Shown: positions 13,195 to 21,067 of the stretch, in pieces
Layout of the letters: every line of letters starts with the position of its first letter
Numbering within the stretch: position 1 is the first letter of the stretch
IMG/VR virus record: IMGVR_UViG_3300044798_000065
Coordinates: 1-25,816 of that record
Reading direction: 5' to 3' (one strand)
Source of the DNA: a virus
DNA length: 25,816 bases
Position numbers and translations under genes: made by a program
The notes under the pieces: generated by a model
The model's database searches: none
The model's input: the letters and a program-made list of their open reading frames with translations, nothing else
Told to the model about the DNA's origin: nothing

Positions 13195-13818
13195 TTACTT
13201 AATCCTTCTATACGCCCTGTTTCTTATGGAGCGGGGTTGTATAGATTGAGTTGCTGAACCACTAGTTTGAGAATAAACATCAACTGTACCCGTGCCTAAT
13301 GTACCTGTGCCTCCCGAAACGGGGGAATAATGACTATAGTTACCAGAGGCATAATTAGGGCTGGGAAATTGAATACCTTGGGTAACAGTATTAGACATAT
13401 TGCCATAATCATTAATAGCAAAATGATAAAAAAATGCAGTAGTATTATTCCATTTAGCTACAGCATGACTATGTGCTAAATCCACCTGATGCGAGGCATT
13501 ACCCACAACCGAAGTTGCGGCATAAGCCATAGAGATAATATCCCCAGCAGCTTCCGTTCCGTACCCAACAACGTATCTATTCGACATGTCCTCAAGAACT
13601 TTTCCGTTGTATACAGACGCAGGGTCAGATATTGTTTGCCCGTTGTGAGCCGCCCAATAAGCAGAATCAACAGTATTGACACCGTTTAGGTCGTCAAACC
13701 AAAGTAAAGAGCCAACTGGTACTAAAGCATCAACCTTAGCTATTAACGCCGTTAATATCGCAAAATTACCGTTTAAATCAGAACTTCCTAGTTTTTCCAA
13801 ATAAGACCAAACTTTCAT
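13195..13818 (-). CDS. Collar-type tail fibre / receptor-binding protein
   Basis: 207 aa. The N-terminus (KVWSYLEKLGSSDLNGNFAILTALIAKVDAL) is helical, for trimerisation or attachment. VPVGSLLWFDDL then starts a collar-like domain with HNGQTISDP at about 79-87, NRYVVGYG near 105 and QVDLAHSHAV near 132. The C-terminus QSIQPRSIRNRAYRRIK is typical of short fibres, where the histidine pair can bind metal. It follows the DUF2612-like wedge gene, the usual place for fibre genes. Its 3' end faces the plus-strand moron with only 27 nt between. Confidence 0.8.
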   Translation of the reverse strand: MKVWSYLEKLGSSDLNGNFAILTALIAKVDALVPVGSLLWFDDLNGVNTVDSAYWAAHNGQTISDPASVYNGKVLEDMSNRYVVGYGTEAAGDIISMAYAATSVVGNASHQVDLAHSHAVAKWNNTTAFFYHFAINDYGNMSNTVTQGIQFPSPNYASGNYSHYSPVSGGTGTLGTGTVDVYSQTSGSATQSIQPRSIRNRAYRRIK

Positions 13819-13828
13819 ATTTTATCTC

Positions 13829-14371
13829 CTATATTAACGTAACATTATAAGTAACACTACAGCCTGAAGGTACGCCAAACCATTTGTTGTCTAAGGAAAC
13901 CAAAGCAACATATAACCAATAAGCAGCAGAGTTTGTAATAAAAGTTAAATTTATAGTTAGTGTCTTTATACCTTCCGTAATTTGTATAACGGGAGGAACA
14001 ACAGTTTTATTCCAAACATTATACATATAATCTAAACTTTTAACTTGAGCAATATTTCTTAAAATTCTTGCTTTAAGCAATGCTCTTAAAACTGTATCAT
14101 TAATCGGAGAACTTGCTCCGTCTAATTGGTCAGTTCCGTCGAGCAAAGAAAAATCTAATATAAATGCTGTACCAACTTGTACATAACTCCTCGGAACATT
14201 AAATAAATCCGCAAGCTGCGTAAGCCAGTCACCAACAGCATTGTCAATGTCCAAAAACCTTAATAAATCTTCCGGTGAACCAGCAGCAACAACAGCATAC
14301 AGCGAATCTAAAAACCTATTAAAGTTTTGAGAGTTACGATATTGATATAACATGCGGCTTTTTTTGTTCAT
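13829..14371 (-). CDS. DUF2612-like baseplate wedge protein
   Basis: 180 aa. WLTQLADLFNVPR near 49-61, followed by VLRALLKARILRNIAQVKSLDYMYNVW, is typical of DUF2612 / gpI-like proteins, which link the baseplate wedge to the fibres. The C-terminal half is a beta-rich domain (IKTLTINLTF). The start overlaps the HNH gene stop by 4 nt. In related contractile phages it directly follows baseplate J; here the homing endonuclease separates the two. Confidence 0.8.
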   Translation of the reverse strand: MNKKSRMLYQYRNSQNFNRFLDSLYAVVAAGSPEDLLRFLDIDNAVGDWLTQLADLFNVPRSYVQVGTAFILDFSLLDGTDQLDGASSPINDTVLRALLKARILRNIAQVKSLDYMYNVWNKTVVPPVIQITEGIKTLTINLTFITNSAAYWLYVALVSLDNKWFGVPSGCSVTYNVTLI

Positions 14372-15153
14372 TTCGACTTGCCTTTATAATTCTTAGTCTT
14401 ACTATGACATATTTTACATAAAGTTATTCCATTATTAATATCCCACATTGGCTTATACATCATACTAGCTTCAAATAAATTAAACAAAGGGATATTGTCT
14501 TTTGCTTCTTGTATTAATTCTGAAAAAGCTTTAACATGATGAGCTTCCAAATATCCCCCTCTTTTTTTGCAACTTTGACATGTAAAATTATCTCTATTAA
14601 AAACTTCTTGTTTCCACTTTCGATATTCAAAAGAATGTCTTATTTTTTTAGTTAAAGGAGTTATGCCTCCTTTCCAAAATGAACATTTTGCCCCTTTTCG
14701 TTCTCTTAGTTTTTTTATTGCTTCTTTAGATAATTTTTTACCTAGATGTGATTTTATTAATTTTTCTATTGTTTTTTGATTTGGATGTCTTCCTGTTAGT
14801 TTTTGTCTTGTTATTTCTGGACATGGTTTCCCCTTACGTGCTTCACTCATTTTTTTTAAAGATTCTTCTGAATTTTTTCTTCCTTTGTTTGCTATAAATA
14901 TTTTATTTTTAAGTTCTTCGTTCATTGTTTTACCAAACATAGGATTACCTGAACCTTTATATTTTTCACTTAGTTCCTTTTTCTGTTTTTCTGTCCATAT
15001 TCTTTTAGAAGGGTGACAGCCGCACGATTTGTATCTTAACCCATTGTGTAAATATCTTTCTACTTCCTTTTTACAAACAGGACACAAAAACAAACCTACA
15101 GAATTATTTCTACCATAAATAAATTTAGTTCCTAATTCTTTTATTAATTCCAT
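14368..15153 (-). CDS. NUMOD3/HNH homing endonuclease, free-standing
   Basis: 261 aa, lysine-rich (about one residue in five) and unlike its neighbours in composition. The N-terminus has a Cys4 knuckle (C24, C27, C44, C46). The middle carries several NUMOD3-like DNA-binding repeats (GNPMFGK, KGRKNSEESLKKMSEARKGK, TGRHPNQKTIEKL). The C-terminus is an HNH nuclease: FNRDNFTCQSC, LEAHHVKAF, NNGITLCKICHSKT, with the two HxH-region histidines and a CxxC...CxxC zinc site. It sits between baseplate J (10 nt away) and the DUF2612-like gene (4-nt overlap) without visibly breaking either, as expected for a selfish intergenic endonuclease. Its recognition site is unknown. Confidence 0.9.
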   Translation of the reverse strand: MELIKELGTKFIYGRNNSVGLFLCPVCKKEVERYLHNGLRYKSCGCHPSKRIWTEKQKKELSEKYKGSGNPMFGKTMNEELKNKIFIANKGRKNSEESLKKMSEARKGKPCPEITRQKLTGRHPNQKTIEKLIKSHLGKKLSKEAIKKLRERKGAKCSFWKGGITPLTKKIRHSFEYRKWKQEVFNRDNFTCQSCKKRGGYLEAHHVKAFSELIQEAKDNIPLFNLFEASMMYKPMWDINNGITLCKICHSKTKNYKGKSK

Positions 15154-15162
15154 TTTTTATCC

Positions 15163-16341
15163 TTAAACTGTTGTTATAGTAATATCCACATTCTCGTCGC
15201 TGAGATATGCGTATATTCTATCTCCCACACTTACATTAGTTGCTGCAAAGCCCGCTGTCGGACTTGTTGACATCTTCAATGCTGTTATATCAAAAGGCGA
15301 TACATTAACGGCTGGAAACGCAAAGAATCCAAAAACTGTAGTATATGACACGTCTTGTCCAATATCCAAATCATTAACAAAGGTTTTACAGTTTGAACGT
15401 ATAATAGTATTGTAACTAGCGTCAGGAATAGCTTGTCCTGGTTTTGCTGTTACCGATGCTGCAATATAAATTCGTTCTTGTGTTGGTCTATCGAAATAAA
15501 TTGTATGTGCATCGCCTTGTGTATCTGTAAAAGTACCTGATGCAGCTCCATAAGTAGGAGTACCTCCAGATTTTTTAACACCAATTACGTCAACAATTTC
15601 TTGTGTTGTAGAACCTAAGACAACAGCGTTAATATGCTTTGAAGGGATACTTCTTGAATCTGTTGTAGCGGTATCGTTTTCGTAAACAACGGCTTTTGTA
15701 GTATTAGATAAATTTCTTAACGCTGCGTAAATGTCGCCTACTTCGCCGTTGGCGTTTAAGCTATTTTGCGTTCTCAGCCTTAATCTTAATTCTGTGTCTG
15801 TTTCGTTCTCTGTACCCTCTACGATTGATGTTATCGCAATATCTGTTAAAGGCGATATTGTTGTAACACTTGAAAGTTTATCGCCTACATTTGCAGCAGT
15901 TACCCCGTTTAAAACAGCTTGCAGTTGAACACCTGTTTTAGATAAAGCATTTACCGTTACCGATGTTGTTGTTTCAAATATTAAAGATGTTCCAGATAGT
16001 GTGAATTGTGTTCCCGAAGCTATTGTATAAGGCTGTGTGCTGGACGTTAATGTAACTGTTAACAATGCCTTTGTTCCGTCGTTTCTTTCTGTACCACGGA
16101 TAACAGCAATAAAGGACAAAAACGCACCTGACGCATTGTTTAAATTCATTTGATTGAATATATTTAACCCGTCAGTATCTGAATTTGTAAGCCATTCGGC
16201 TAATTCATTAGTCCATATTCCTTCTGGTGTTTCCTCGGTTATAACAATGCCAGGCCAGCCAGCTTGAAATGCTGCTTGTATAAGTGTTTTCCACTCTGCT
16301 AATGTTTTAACCGTATATCCAGTATTTGTAAGTTGCCCCAT
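15163..16341 (-). CDS. Baseplate J-like protein (wedge)
   Basis: 392 aa, the usual size of gpJ/Mu gp47-like wedge proteins. N-terminus: TVKTLAEWKTLIQAAFQ and WPGIVITEETPEGIW; then FLSFIAVIRGTERNDGTKA, a beta domain (YTIASGTQFTL), and the family signature TDTELRLRLR near 180-190. The C-terminal domain (from about 290) has IYIAASVTAKPGQ and DIGQDVSYT. The wedge surrounds the hub and changes shape at contraction. The ATG lies 3 nt after the gp25-like stop. Confidence 0.92.
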   Translation of the reverse strand: MGQLTNTGYTVKTLAEWKTLIQAAFQAGWPGIVITEETPEGIWTNELAEWLTNSDTDGLNIFNQMNLNNASGAFLSFIAVIRGTERNDGTKALLTVTLTSSTQPYTIASGTQFTLSGTSLIFETTTSVTVNALSKTGVQLQAVLNGVTAANVGDKLSSVTTISPLTDIAITSIVEGTENETDTELRLRLRTQNSLNANGEVGDIYAALRNLSNTTKAVVYENDTATTDSRSIPSKHINAVVLGSTTQEIVDVIGVKKSGGTPTYGAASGTFTDTQGDAHTIYFDRPTQERIYIAASVTAKPGQAIPDASYNTIIRSNCKTFVNDLDIGQDVSYTTVFGFFAFPAVNVSPFDITALKMSTSPTAGFAATNVSVGDRIYAYLSDENVDITITTV

Positions 16342-16344
16342 TTT

Positions 16345-16710
16345 TTACCCCACTGTGTGCTCTATTGTAACATTTTCGCCGGAAACTACAATAGTCGGAT
16401 TAAATGATATTGTTCCGGTTGGCTTATCCTGAGTATACGCAATAGATTCAATTGACTGTGTTAAATCTACTTGTAAACATACTCGACCAATTTCGTTTAT
16501 TTTATCTTGCAGATTTGAATAATCATTAAATATTATTCCGAAGTAATCCACGCCTAAAGTTTTGTCTGTAAATATCTCGCCTAAAAAAGTTCTTAACTTG
16601 TTTTTAGTAACTTCGGCAGCAACGTCAATGTTTCTGGTTGCAATTGCAAGTCTATTGTTTGTGTCCAAATAAAGGTCATTGTTTTGGTCTGTTAAGAATG
16701 TTTTACTCAT
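16345..16710 (-). CDS. gp25-like baseplate wedge protein
   Basis: 121 aa. The N-terminus TFLTDQNNDLYLDTNNRLAIATRN, then KNKLRTFLGEIFTDKTLGVDYF at about 37-58 with the conserved LG..F....GVDYF pattern, matches the gp25 / W / DUF2634 group. In the baseplate this small protein joins the wedge to the sheath and starts sheath assembly. The start overlaps the spike gene's stop by 1 nt. Gene order spike, gp25, J is the standard one. Confidence 0.85.
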   Translation of the reverse strand: MSKTFLTDQNNDLYLDTNNRLAIATRNIDVAAEVTKNKLRTFLGEIFTDKTLGVDYFGIIFNDYSNLQDKINEIGRVCLQVDLTQSIESIAYTQDKPTGTISFNPTIVVSGENVTIEHTVG

Positions 16711-17402
16711 TAATTAGGACTCCCTGATGTTGCTGGTATAATTGCCGGAGCCGCAAGAGCTGAGGCATTGAGTAACGTAGTGTGTGTATGTGTCTTTAAA
16801 CTCTTTCCCCCACCTACAACATCGGTTGTTGCCGTTAAAGTTCCTGTTACTGTTACATCGCCTGTAATAGCTATCGTACCAGAATTGTCTATTTTAATCT
16901 TGGCTGTACCTGCTAAGTTTCTTAACTCCATAGCTGTTGCGTTGTAATCGGATACTGCGGTTACATCATTCGGAACAAAAGGAACGTAAACACCGTTATT
17001 AATATCGAATAAACTTATATCGTCTTGGGCTATTCCGTCACCACCCTTTTGTTTCCACTGCGTTAAATCTTGCTGGCTGATGATAAGCATGCCCGTATCA
17101 CCAACAGTTACTGGCAGAGTAACCATTAAGTTACCTGCTCTTGGGAAGCATATCGGTACGTTTAATAGTATCGGCATAGCTATTTCACTAACACCTGCGT
17201 ATTGTCCTGTTCTTGTATATATTTGTGTTTTGCTGTCGTTATCTATTTTTTTAACGGTAATACAAGGCTGTACATCTACCCGCTGAGTTGACGCATATAC
17301 TTTGACAACTTTAACTATAAGCATAGTATTTATATCAGACTTAATCTGGTCTGACTGCATACTAAATTCTTTAGCATCGTTATAGTTTTTGCTAAAATCC
17401 AT
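16710..17402 (-). CDS. Baseplate spike / central puncturing protein, Gp138 N-terminal type
   Basis: 230 aa from the ATG at 17402, which overlaps the hub stop by 1 nt (TAATG); a TTG at 17423 in the same frame is less likely. The N-terminal domain (about 25-115) shows the Gp138/gpV OB-fold pattern: VYASTQRVDVQP, VPICFPRAGNLMVTLPVTVGDTGMLIISQQDL. A beta-helix-like region of short repeats follows (TIAITGDVTVTGTLTAT). The C-terminus has GGGKSLKTHTHTT with H205 and H207, like the HxH iron-binding tip of P2 gpV-type spikes. The spike pierces the outer membrane; no lysozyme domain is present. Confidence 0.88.
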   Translation of the reverse strand: MDFSKNYNDAKEFSMQSDQIKSDINTMLIVKVVKVYASTQRVDVQPCITVKKIDNDSKTQIYTRTGQYAGVSEIAMPILLNVPICFPRAGNLMVTLPVTVGDTGMLIISQQDLTQWKQKGGDGIAQDDISLFDINNGVYVPFVPNDVTAVSDYNATAMELRNLAGTAKIKIDNSGTIAITGDVTVTGTLTATTDVVGGGKSLKTHTHTTLLNASALAAPAIIPATSGSPN

Positions 17403-18391
17403 TAATTTACCCCGTCCATCCAACCGTCTATTTTAGTAGACCATTGATTCGTATGTGTACTACCGTTATGTACCAAAAACAAAGTTGTATATTTACCGAC
17501 ATACCTACTATCTTTAGTAACTCTTATTGTACCAATGTTAATTTTACTTGAAAGTCTGTCTTGAAATTCCAAAGCTCCTAAATTAAAACTTGCATACTGA
17601 GCATTAAGCAAAAACTTATCGCTAGGGTTTATATTAGGCTCTAAAAATATTTCTATATCTACACCTTTTTCCGTAACTACCGGAGGACGAAGCAATCCGC
17701 TTGCTCTGCTGAATTCAAAAAGTCTTACCTTGTCTGAGCCAATTTTAAGTATAACAAGCTTTGTTCCCCTTATTTCCCATGTAAAAGCATAAAGCCTAGC
17801 TAAATGGTCAAGAACGAGTTTGCAGTCCTTAAAAAACGATTTGTTCGTTATTGTAATGCCTGTAAAATCTCCCGTGTCCATTGCAAGGGTTAAGCCCATT
17901 TCTGTAGCCATATTTTGAATTAATGATACTAAGGATATATTTTGATAACTTTTTGAAAATACTAAATTAAGTCTGCTGTTTTTAGGGTCAAGAGTTGAGC
18001 AATATAAAATTGTTATTACGTCGGTATCAACTTTAGTACGCATAACGCTATAGATAAATCCATCAAACAATTGTCCTATAACTGCATTTTGTACGTTTTG
18101 GTGTCCGGCTGTTAAGGATATTTCCCTGCCTGAATCTCTTAAGAATTTAAACGTATCATCAGATAAATTAAATAGTTTTATTTCGGCAATACTAAAACCG
18201 TTTTCAAAAGTCTGTGTTTTACGTGTTACATCAAAATCAATTCTTGCGCCTATAGAGTTTTGGTTTAGAAATGTTTTGATATTATTTTGGGCGTCTCGTA
18301 CTTCTACCTTGCAATAACGCTTAGGTATGGACGAAGGATTAGTTCCGTCTTTACTTATAATATAATTTGTAACTACGTCTAAACCAGCCAT
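17402..18391 (-). CDS. Baseplate hub protein (gp27/gp44-like)
   Basis: 329 aa. RIDFDVTRKTQTFENGFSIAEIKLFNLSDDT at about 48-78 is the typical first hub domain of this phage group, followed by SLTAGHQNVQNAVIGQLFDGFIYSV. The centre carries the domain that appears as 'LVLDHLARLYAFTWEIRGTKLVIL', seen in gp44-type hubs. It should form the trimeric ring that holds the spike. Overlaps the plug gene's stop by 1 nt. Confidence 0.82.
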   Translation of the reverse strand: MAGLDVVTNYIISKDGTNPSSIPKRYCKVEVRDAQNNIKTFLNQNSIGARIDFDVTRKTQTFENGFSIAEIKLFNLSDDTFKFLRDSGREISLTAGHQNVQNAVIGQLFDGFIYSVMRTKVDTDVITILYCSTLDPKNSRLNLVFSKSYQNISLVSLIQNMATEMGLTLAMDTGDFTGITITNKSFFKDCKLVLDHLARLYAFTWEIRGTKLVILKIGSDKVRLFEFSRASGLLRPPVVTEKGVDIEIFLEPNINPSDKFLLNAQYASFNLGALEFQDRLSSKINIGTIRVTKDSRYVGKYTTLFLVHNGSTHTNQWSTKIDGWMDGVN

Positions 18392-18705
18392 TATATTTCC
18401 CTATAGAGTTTTACTCTATCCCCTAAATCTGCTTTTGTTATTGCAGCGGTATTTGTTGTATCTGTATCGTATAAACCTAACCCTGTACCGATACCCAAAT
18501 ATTCTAAAAACTTAAAAGCATTATTGTTGACCAATAAATATAAACCTTCAATAATTGGTACGTCAGTGGAATTAACATAAACATTTACAAACCACTGCGT
18601 ATTAAAATCATCGTAGAAAAGTTCAAATCTATATATGGTACCATTACAATCCATTTGAAAAGTTTGCTCTAGCCCTATTTGCAAATCAATATATTGTGTT
18701 GCCAT
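18391..18705 (-). CDS. Baseplate plug protein (Pam3 gp18-like)
   Basis: 104 aa, beta-rich. LQIGLEQTFQMDCNGTIYRFELFYDDFNTQWFVNV at about 8-42 and a C-terminal LGDRVKLYRE fit the small plug proteins of compact contractile baseplates, such as cyanophage Pam3. It lies between the Dit-like protein and hub, the expected place, and overlaps both by 1 nt. The family call is from memory of the pattern. Confidence 0.7.
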   Translation of the reverse strand: MATQYIDLQIGLEQTFQMDCNGTIYRFELFYDDFNTQWFVNVYVNSTDVPIIEGLYLLVNNNAFKFLEYLGIGTGLGLYDTDTTNTAAITKADLGDRVKLYREI

Positions 18706-19373
18706 TAGAAACTCACACTGCTAGGCACTAGGCTTGTTGCTAATGTTGTCGGAGCTTTTAAACCGTTCTGTACAGGAGTGTTTAACCCCGAAACATCTGT
18801 TGACGCATTTGTAACTACACTAAACTTTATAAGTCGTTTATATGTTATTCGTCCTCTAAACACCGATATTGTATCAGCATCTTGCATCGGCTCTATATCT
18901 ATAATAAGCATGTCCTTAAATGTTCCCAGAGGGGTGATTAAATCAAAAGCATCACCGTTATATTGCGCAATCAATAAATCAGTATATTTGGCAGCAATTC
19001 TGCTTTGTGCATCAAAACGGTTGCCAAATATAAATATTTTACCAGCCTGTATTAATGTACCTATATCAAGGTTAGAGGCTATATCGGCAAGTCCAACTAT
19101 GTTATTTATCCCTACGTCCATAACAATAGTATTAGGTAAAATAATTCTATGGTCGTTTACAATAACGCCGTTCTCTACGGGGTTTTCCGTAAGCTTAACG
19201 GAAGATTTATAGTTATAAGAGAATATTACATCCGCCTCGACAGTTTTAGCTTTTGTCGCAGGGGTGGTTTTTTGAACAGGCAGTACCGCAATAGTTTTAT
19301 TGGTTCTAAAGATTAGACCCTCTAAGTATCCAGCGCCAGTTCTCGCCATCATAATTCCGTCAAATACGCCCAT
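18705..19373 (-). CDS. Dit-like / hub-adaptor tail protein
   Basis: 222 aa. After a short N-terminus, FSYNYKSSVKLTENPVENGVIVNDHRIILP at about 51-80 matches the first domain of Dit-like hub adaptors in contractile phages: a sheet with a 'tenhPvEnG..i.DH' core. FKDMLIIDIEPMQDADT and FRGRITYKRL near 153-180 belong to the same domain family. The protein links tube end and hub, between tape measure and plug genes. It overlaps the tape measure stop by 1 nt. Confidence 0.75.
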   Translation of the reverse strand: MGVFDGIMMARTGAGYLEGLIFRTNKTIAVLPVQKTTPATKAKTVEADVIFSYNYKSSVKLTENPVENGVIVNDHRIILPNTIVMDVGINNIVGLADIASNLDIGTLIQAGKIFIFGNRFDAQSRIAAKYTDLLIAQYNGDAFDLITPLGTFKDMLIIDIEPMQDADTISVFRGRITYKRLIKFSVVTNASTDVSGLNTPVQNGLKAPTTLATSLVPSSVSF

Positions 19374-20410
19374 TATTTGCCCGCTGCTCCTCTTTTTAAA
19401 TTAGCTTGCTGCATTTCCCTATTTTTATTGACCTGCTGTTGTTTTATTTTCGTATCAATATTTGAACCGTCTGAATTATTATGTACTTCTAAATTGACTT
19501 GTACTGCTTGCGCTGCTTCTTTAGACACTTTGTCTGCCCTAGAAGACATATCGAAATTCCATTTTAACGCCTCGATTCCGAGTCCTATGGCTGGAAATTT
19601 ACTCATCATCCCGCCCCATAATCTTTCTTTTATTGTTAAATCTTCGTAAGGCCTAGAAAGCCTTTGTGATGATGTACTAACAGCATTACCTGTAAAATTA
19701 ATAAAGTTTTTTAAATTCTCGCTATTAAGTAATTCTGTTAATCCGACTATAGCCACTGTTAACCCAGGCAACGCAGCATTAGTAAAAGCAATAGCCAGAT
19801 TATCCATAGCTATAGACATATCCGCTTTTGATGTTCCGTATTTTTCTATACCTTTCCAATCAACACCGGATAAATCAGTCATTTTTTGAGCTTCGGCTAT
19901 ATATGAACGTAGTTGTTTTGGGTCTGTAAGCATACGTCCAAGCCCAGGAACTAAAGACTCGATTGCAGAACGTACATTAATATTATCTGTAGACGAATAT
20001 TTTTTACTAAGCAATTCTAAATTCTTTTTCCAATCCTTGCCGAAGTCGGTAGGAAGTAATCCAGCTTTCATTATAAGCCCTGTGTCAAATTCACCGAATG
20101 GCGCACCGCCTTTAAACTTAGCAATTGATTTTAAAGCATTAGCAGCTTGTTCTGAACTAAGTCCAAATTTAACCATAGTACGTTCCATAACCTTGATTTG
20201 CTCCGCAGGCATATTAAGTTCTTTACCTACATATGCAAGGTTACGCAGACTCTCGGCAGAATCATCAACTACGTTATAGGCTTTTTTGAATGTATCAAAT
20301 ATCTTACTTGCAATATTTCCCAACGAATCAAGAGCAGAGATACCAGAATACAATTTGATTGTATCAATGTTCGGAATAATATTTAAAGCAAAATCGCCGA
20401 TACTTTTCAC
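19373..20410 (-). CDS. Short tail tape measure protein
   Basis: 345 aa starting with GTG at 20410, preceded by AGAGGT. Long helical sequence with a tape-measure look: IASKIFDTFKKAYNVVDDSAESLRNLA, LGLSSEQAANALKSIAKFKGG, and MDNLAIAFTNAALPGLTVAIVGLTELL as a hydrophobic stretch near 215-240. The C-terminus is rich in Q, K and N. Position after the tail chaperones and before the hub is diagnostic. It is short: at about 1.5 A per residue it predicts a tail near 50 nm. Overlaps the chaperone frame by 4 nt (GTGA). No lytic domain is seen. Confidence 0.8.
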   Translation of the reverse strand: MKSIGDFALNIIPNIDTIKLYSGISALDSLGNIASKIFDTFKKAYNVVDDSAESLRNLAYVGKELNMPAEQIKVMERTMVKFGLSSEQAANALKSIAKFKGGAPFGEFDTGLIMKAGLLPTDFGKDWKKNLELLSKKYSSTDNINVRSAIESLVPGLGRMLTDPKQLRSYIAEAQKMTDLSGVDWKGIEKYGTSKADMSIAMDNLAIAFTNAALPGLTVAIVGLTELLNSENLKNFINFTGNAVSTSSQRLSRPYEDLTIKERLWGGMMSKFPAIGLGIEALKWNFDMSSRADKVSKEAAQAVQVNLEVHNNSDGSNIDTKIKQQQVNKNREMQQANLKRGAAGK

Positions 20411-20673
20411 TTTTTACCTCTACGTTCAAATTCTTTCCGGCTTAGATTATCGTAATCATTTTTGTAAAGTATCAGTTCGTTTAATATAAAAATATCGTAT
20501 ATAGTCATATTTCCGTCCTTTAAAGCCGTGTATGGTATATATCCATTAATCACGGGATTTAAAAACATGAAATCTAAATTAGGAGCTGTGCCTAAGCATT
20601 TGCTGACGAAGTCATGTACTTTGTCAGCAAGACTGTTAGAGCTTCTTTTGCTCTGGTACAACTCCCGTGGTAC
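20407..20673 (-). CDS. Tail assembly chaperone, T domain made by -1 frameshift
   Basis: The frame is open well upstream of its overlap with the G-like chaperone, has no ATG there (only TTG at 20661), and is -1 relative to that gene. The arrangement equals lambda G/GT: slipping at the C CCT TTG heptamer (20679-20673) would fuse 127 residues of G to 88 residues of this frame, 215 aa in all. The T part has a helical core (LADKVHDFVSKCLG) and KNDYDNLSRKEFERRGKK at its end. In lambda the T domain binds the tape measure and tube. Independent start at TTG cannot be excluded. Confidence 0.65.
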   Translation of the reverse strand, partial: VPRELYQSKRSSNSLADKVHDFVSKCLGTAPNLDFMFLNPVINGYIPYTALKDGNMTIYDIFILNELILYKNDYDNLSRKEFERRGKK

Positions 20674-21053
20674 AAAGGGAATAACACCTCTGAAAGATAC
20701 ACAGTAATTGTTTGTTCTATAAACGGTACGGTGAAATCATCATCGTCCATTTCAATACCATTTTTACCGTCAACAAACATGTGTTCTTTCGCCAAATCCC
20801 ATAAGTACATTCTTAAATTATACGCATCATCAACACTTGTATTTATCGCAGAATGTAGAAAACTTTCGGCTTTGATAACGGCCTGGTACTGTCTTTTTAC
20901 AGACTGAGGCAGCCAAAGCCTAACCTGTCTACCGTCAATCTTACCATTAAATTCCTTCCCAACCTCTCCTGACTCTTGTACATCCTTAATCTTTTTGGTG
21001 TACGCTTCTACAAGGTCTTTTTCGGTTAGAAACAAACTTGAAGTGTGTTTCAT
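20592..21053 (-). CDS. Tail assembly chaperone, G-like
   Basis: 153 aa. SSLFLTEKDLVEAYTKKIKD and a mostly helical body with an acidic patch (EMDDDDFTVPF near 100-110) fit the chaperone that sits between tube and tape measure genes in myoviruses. It should coat the tape measure during assembly and not be kept in the virion. The ATG is preceded by GGGGG about 5-9 nt upstream. Its last 27 codons overlap the -1 frame, so part of the ribosomes may make the longer fusion. Confidence 0.75.
   Translation of the reverse strand: MKHTSSLFLTEKDLVEAYTKKIKDVQESGEVGKEFNGKIDGRQVRLWLPQSVKRQYQAVIKAESFLHSAINTSVDDAYNLRMYLWDLAKEHMFVDGKNGIEMDDDDFTVPFIEQTITVYLSEVLFPLYHGSCTRAKEALTVLLTKYMTSSANA
20673..20679 (-). promoter_or_regulatory. 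Candidate -1 slippery heptamer C CCT TTG
   Basis: In the zero frame of the chaperone gene the codons are TTC CCT TTG, which gives X XXY YYZ = C CCT TTG. After a -1 slip the tRNAs re-pair on CCC TTT, and the -1 frame is open to 20407. An A AAG tetramer farther on (in ACA AAG) is a weaker alternative. No strong stem is seen just downstream. Confidence 0.55.
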
Positions 21054-21067
21054 ATTCCCCCTTTATA

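Noticed and set aside
12440-13195. A 251-aa minus-strand open frame across the moron region, rich in Cys, Phe and Leu
   Set aside because: It is antisense to two plus-strand genes that have a promoter, good ribosome sites and a signal peptide. Its composition is that of a shadow frame and it has no ribosome site.
18778-19212. 144-aa plus-strand frame opposite the Dit-like gene
   Set aside because: Antisense shadow of a well-supported baseplate gene, with no ribosome site or neighbours on that strand.
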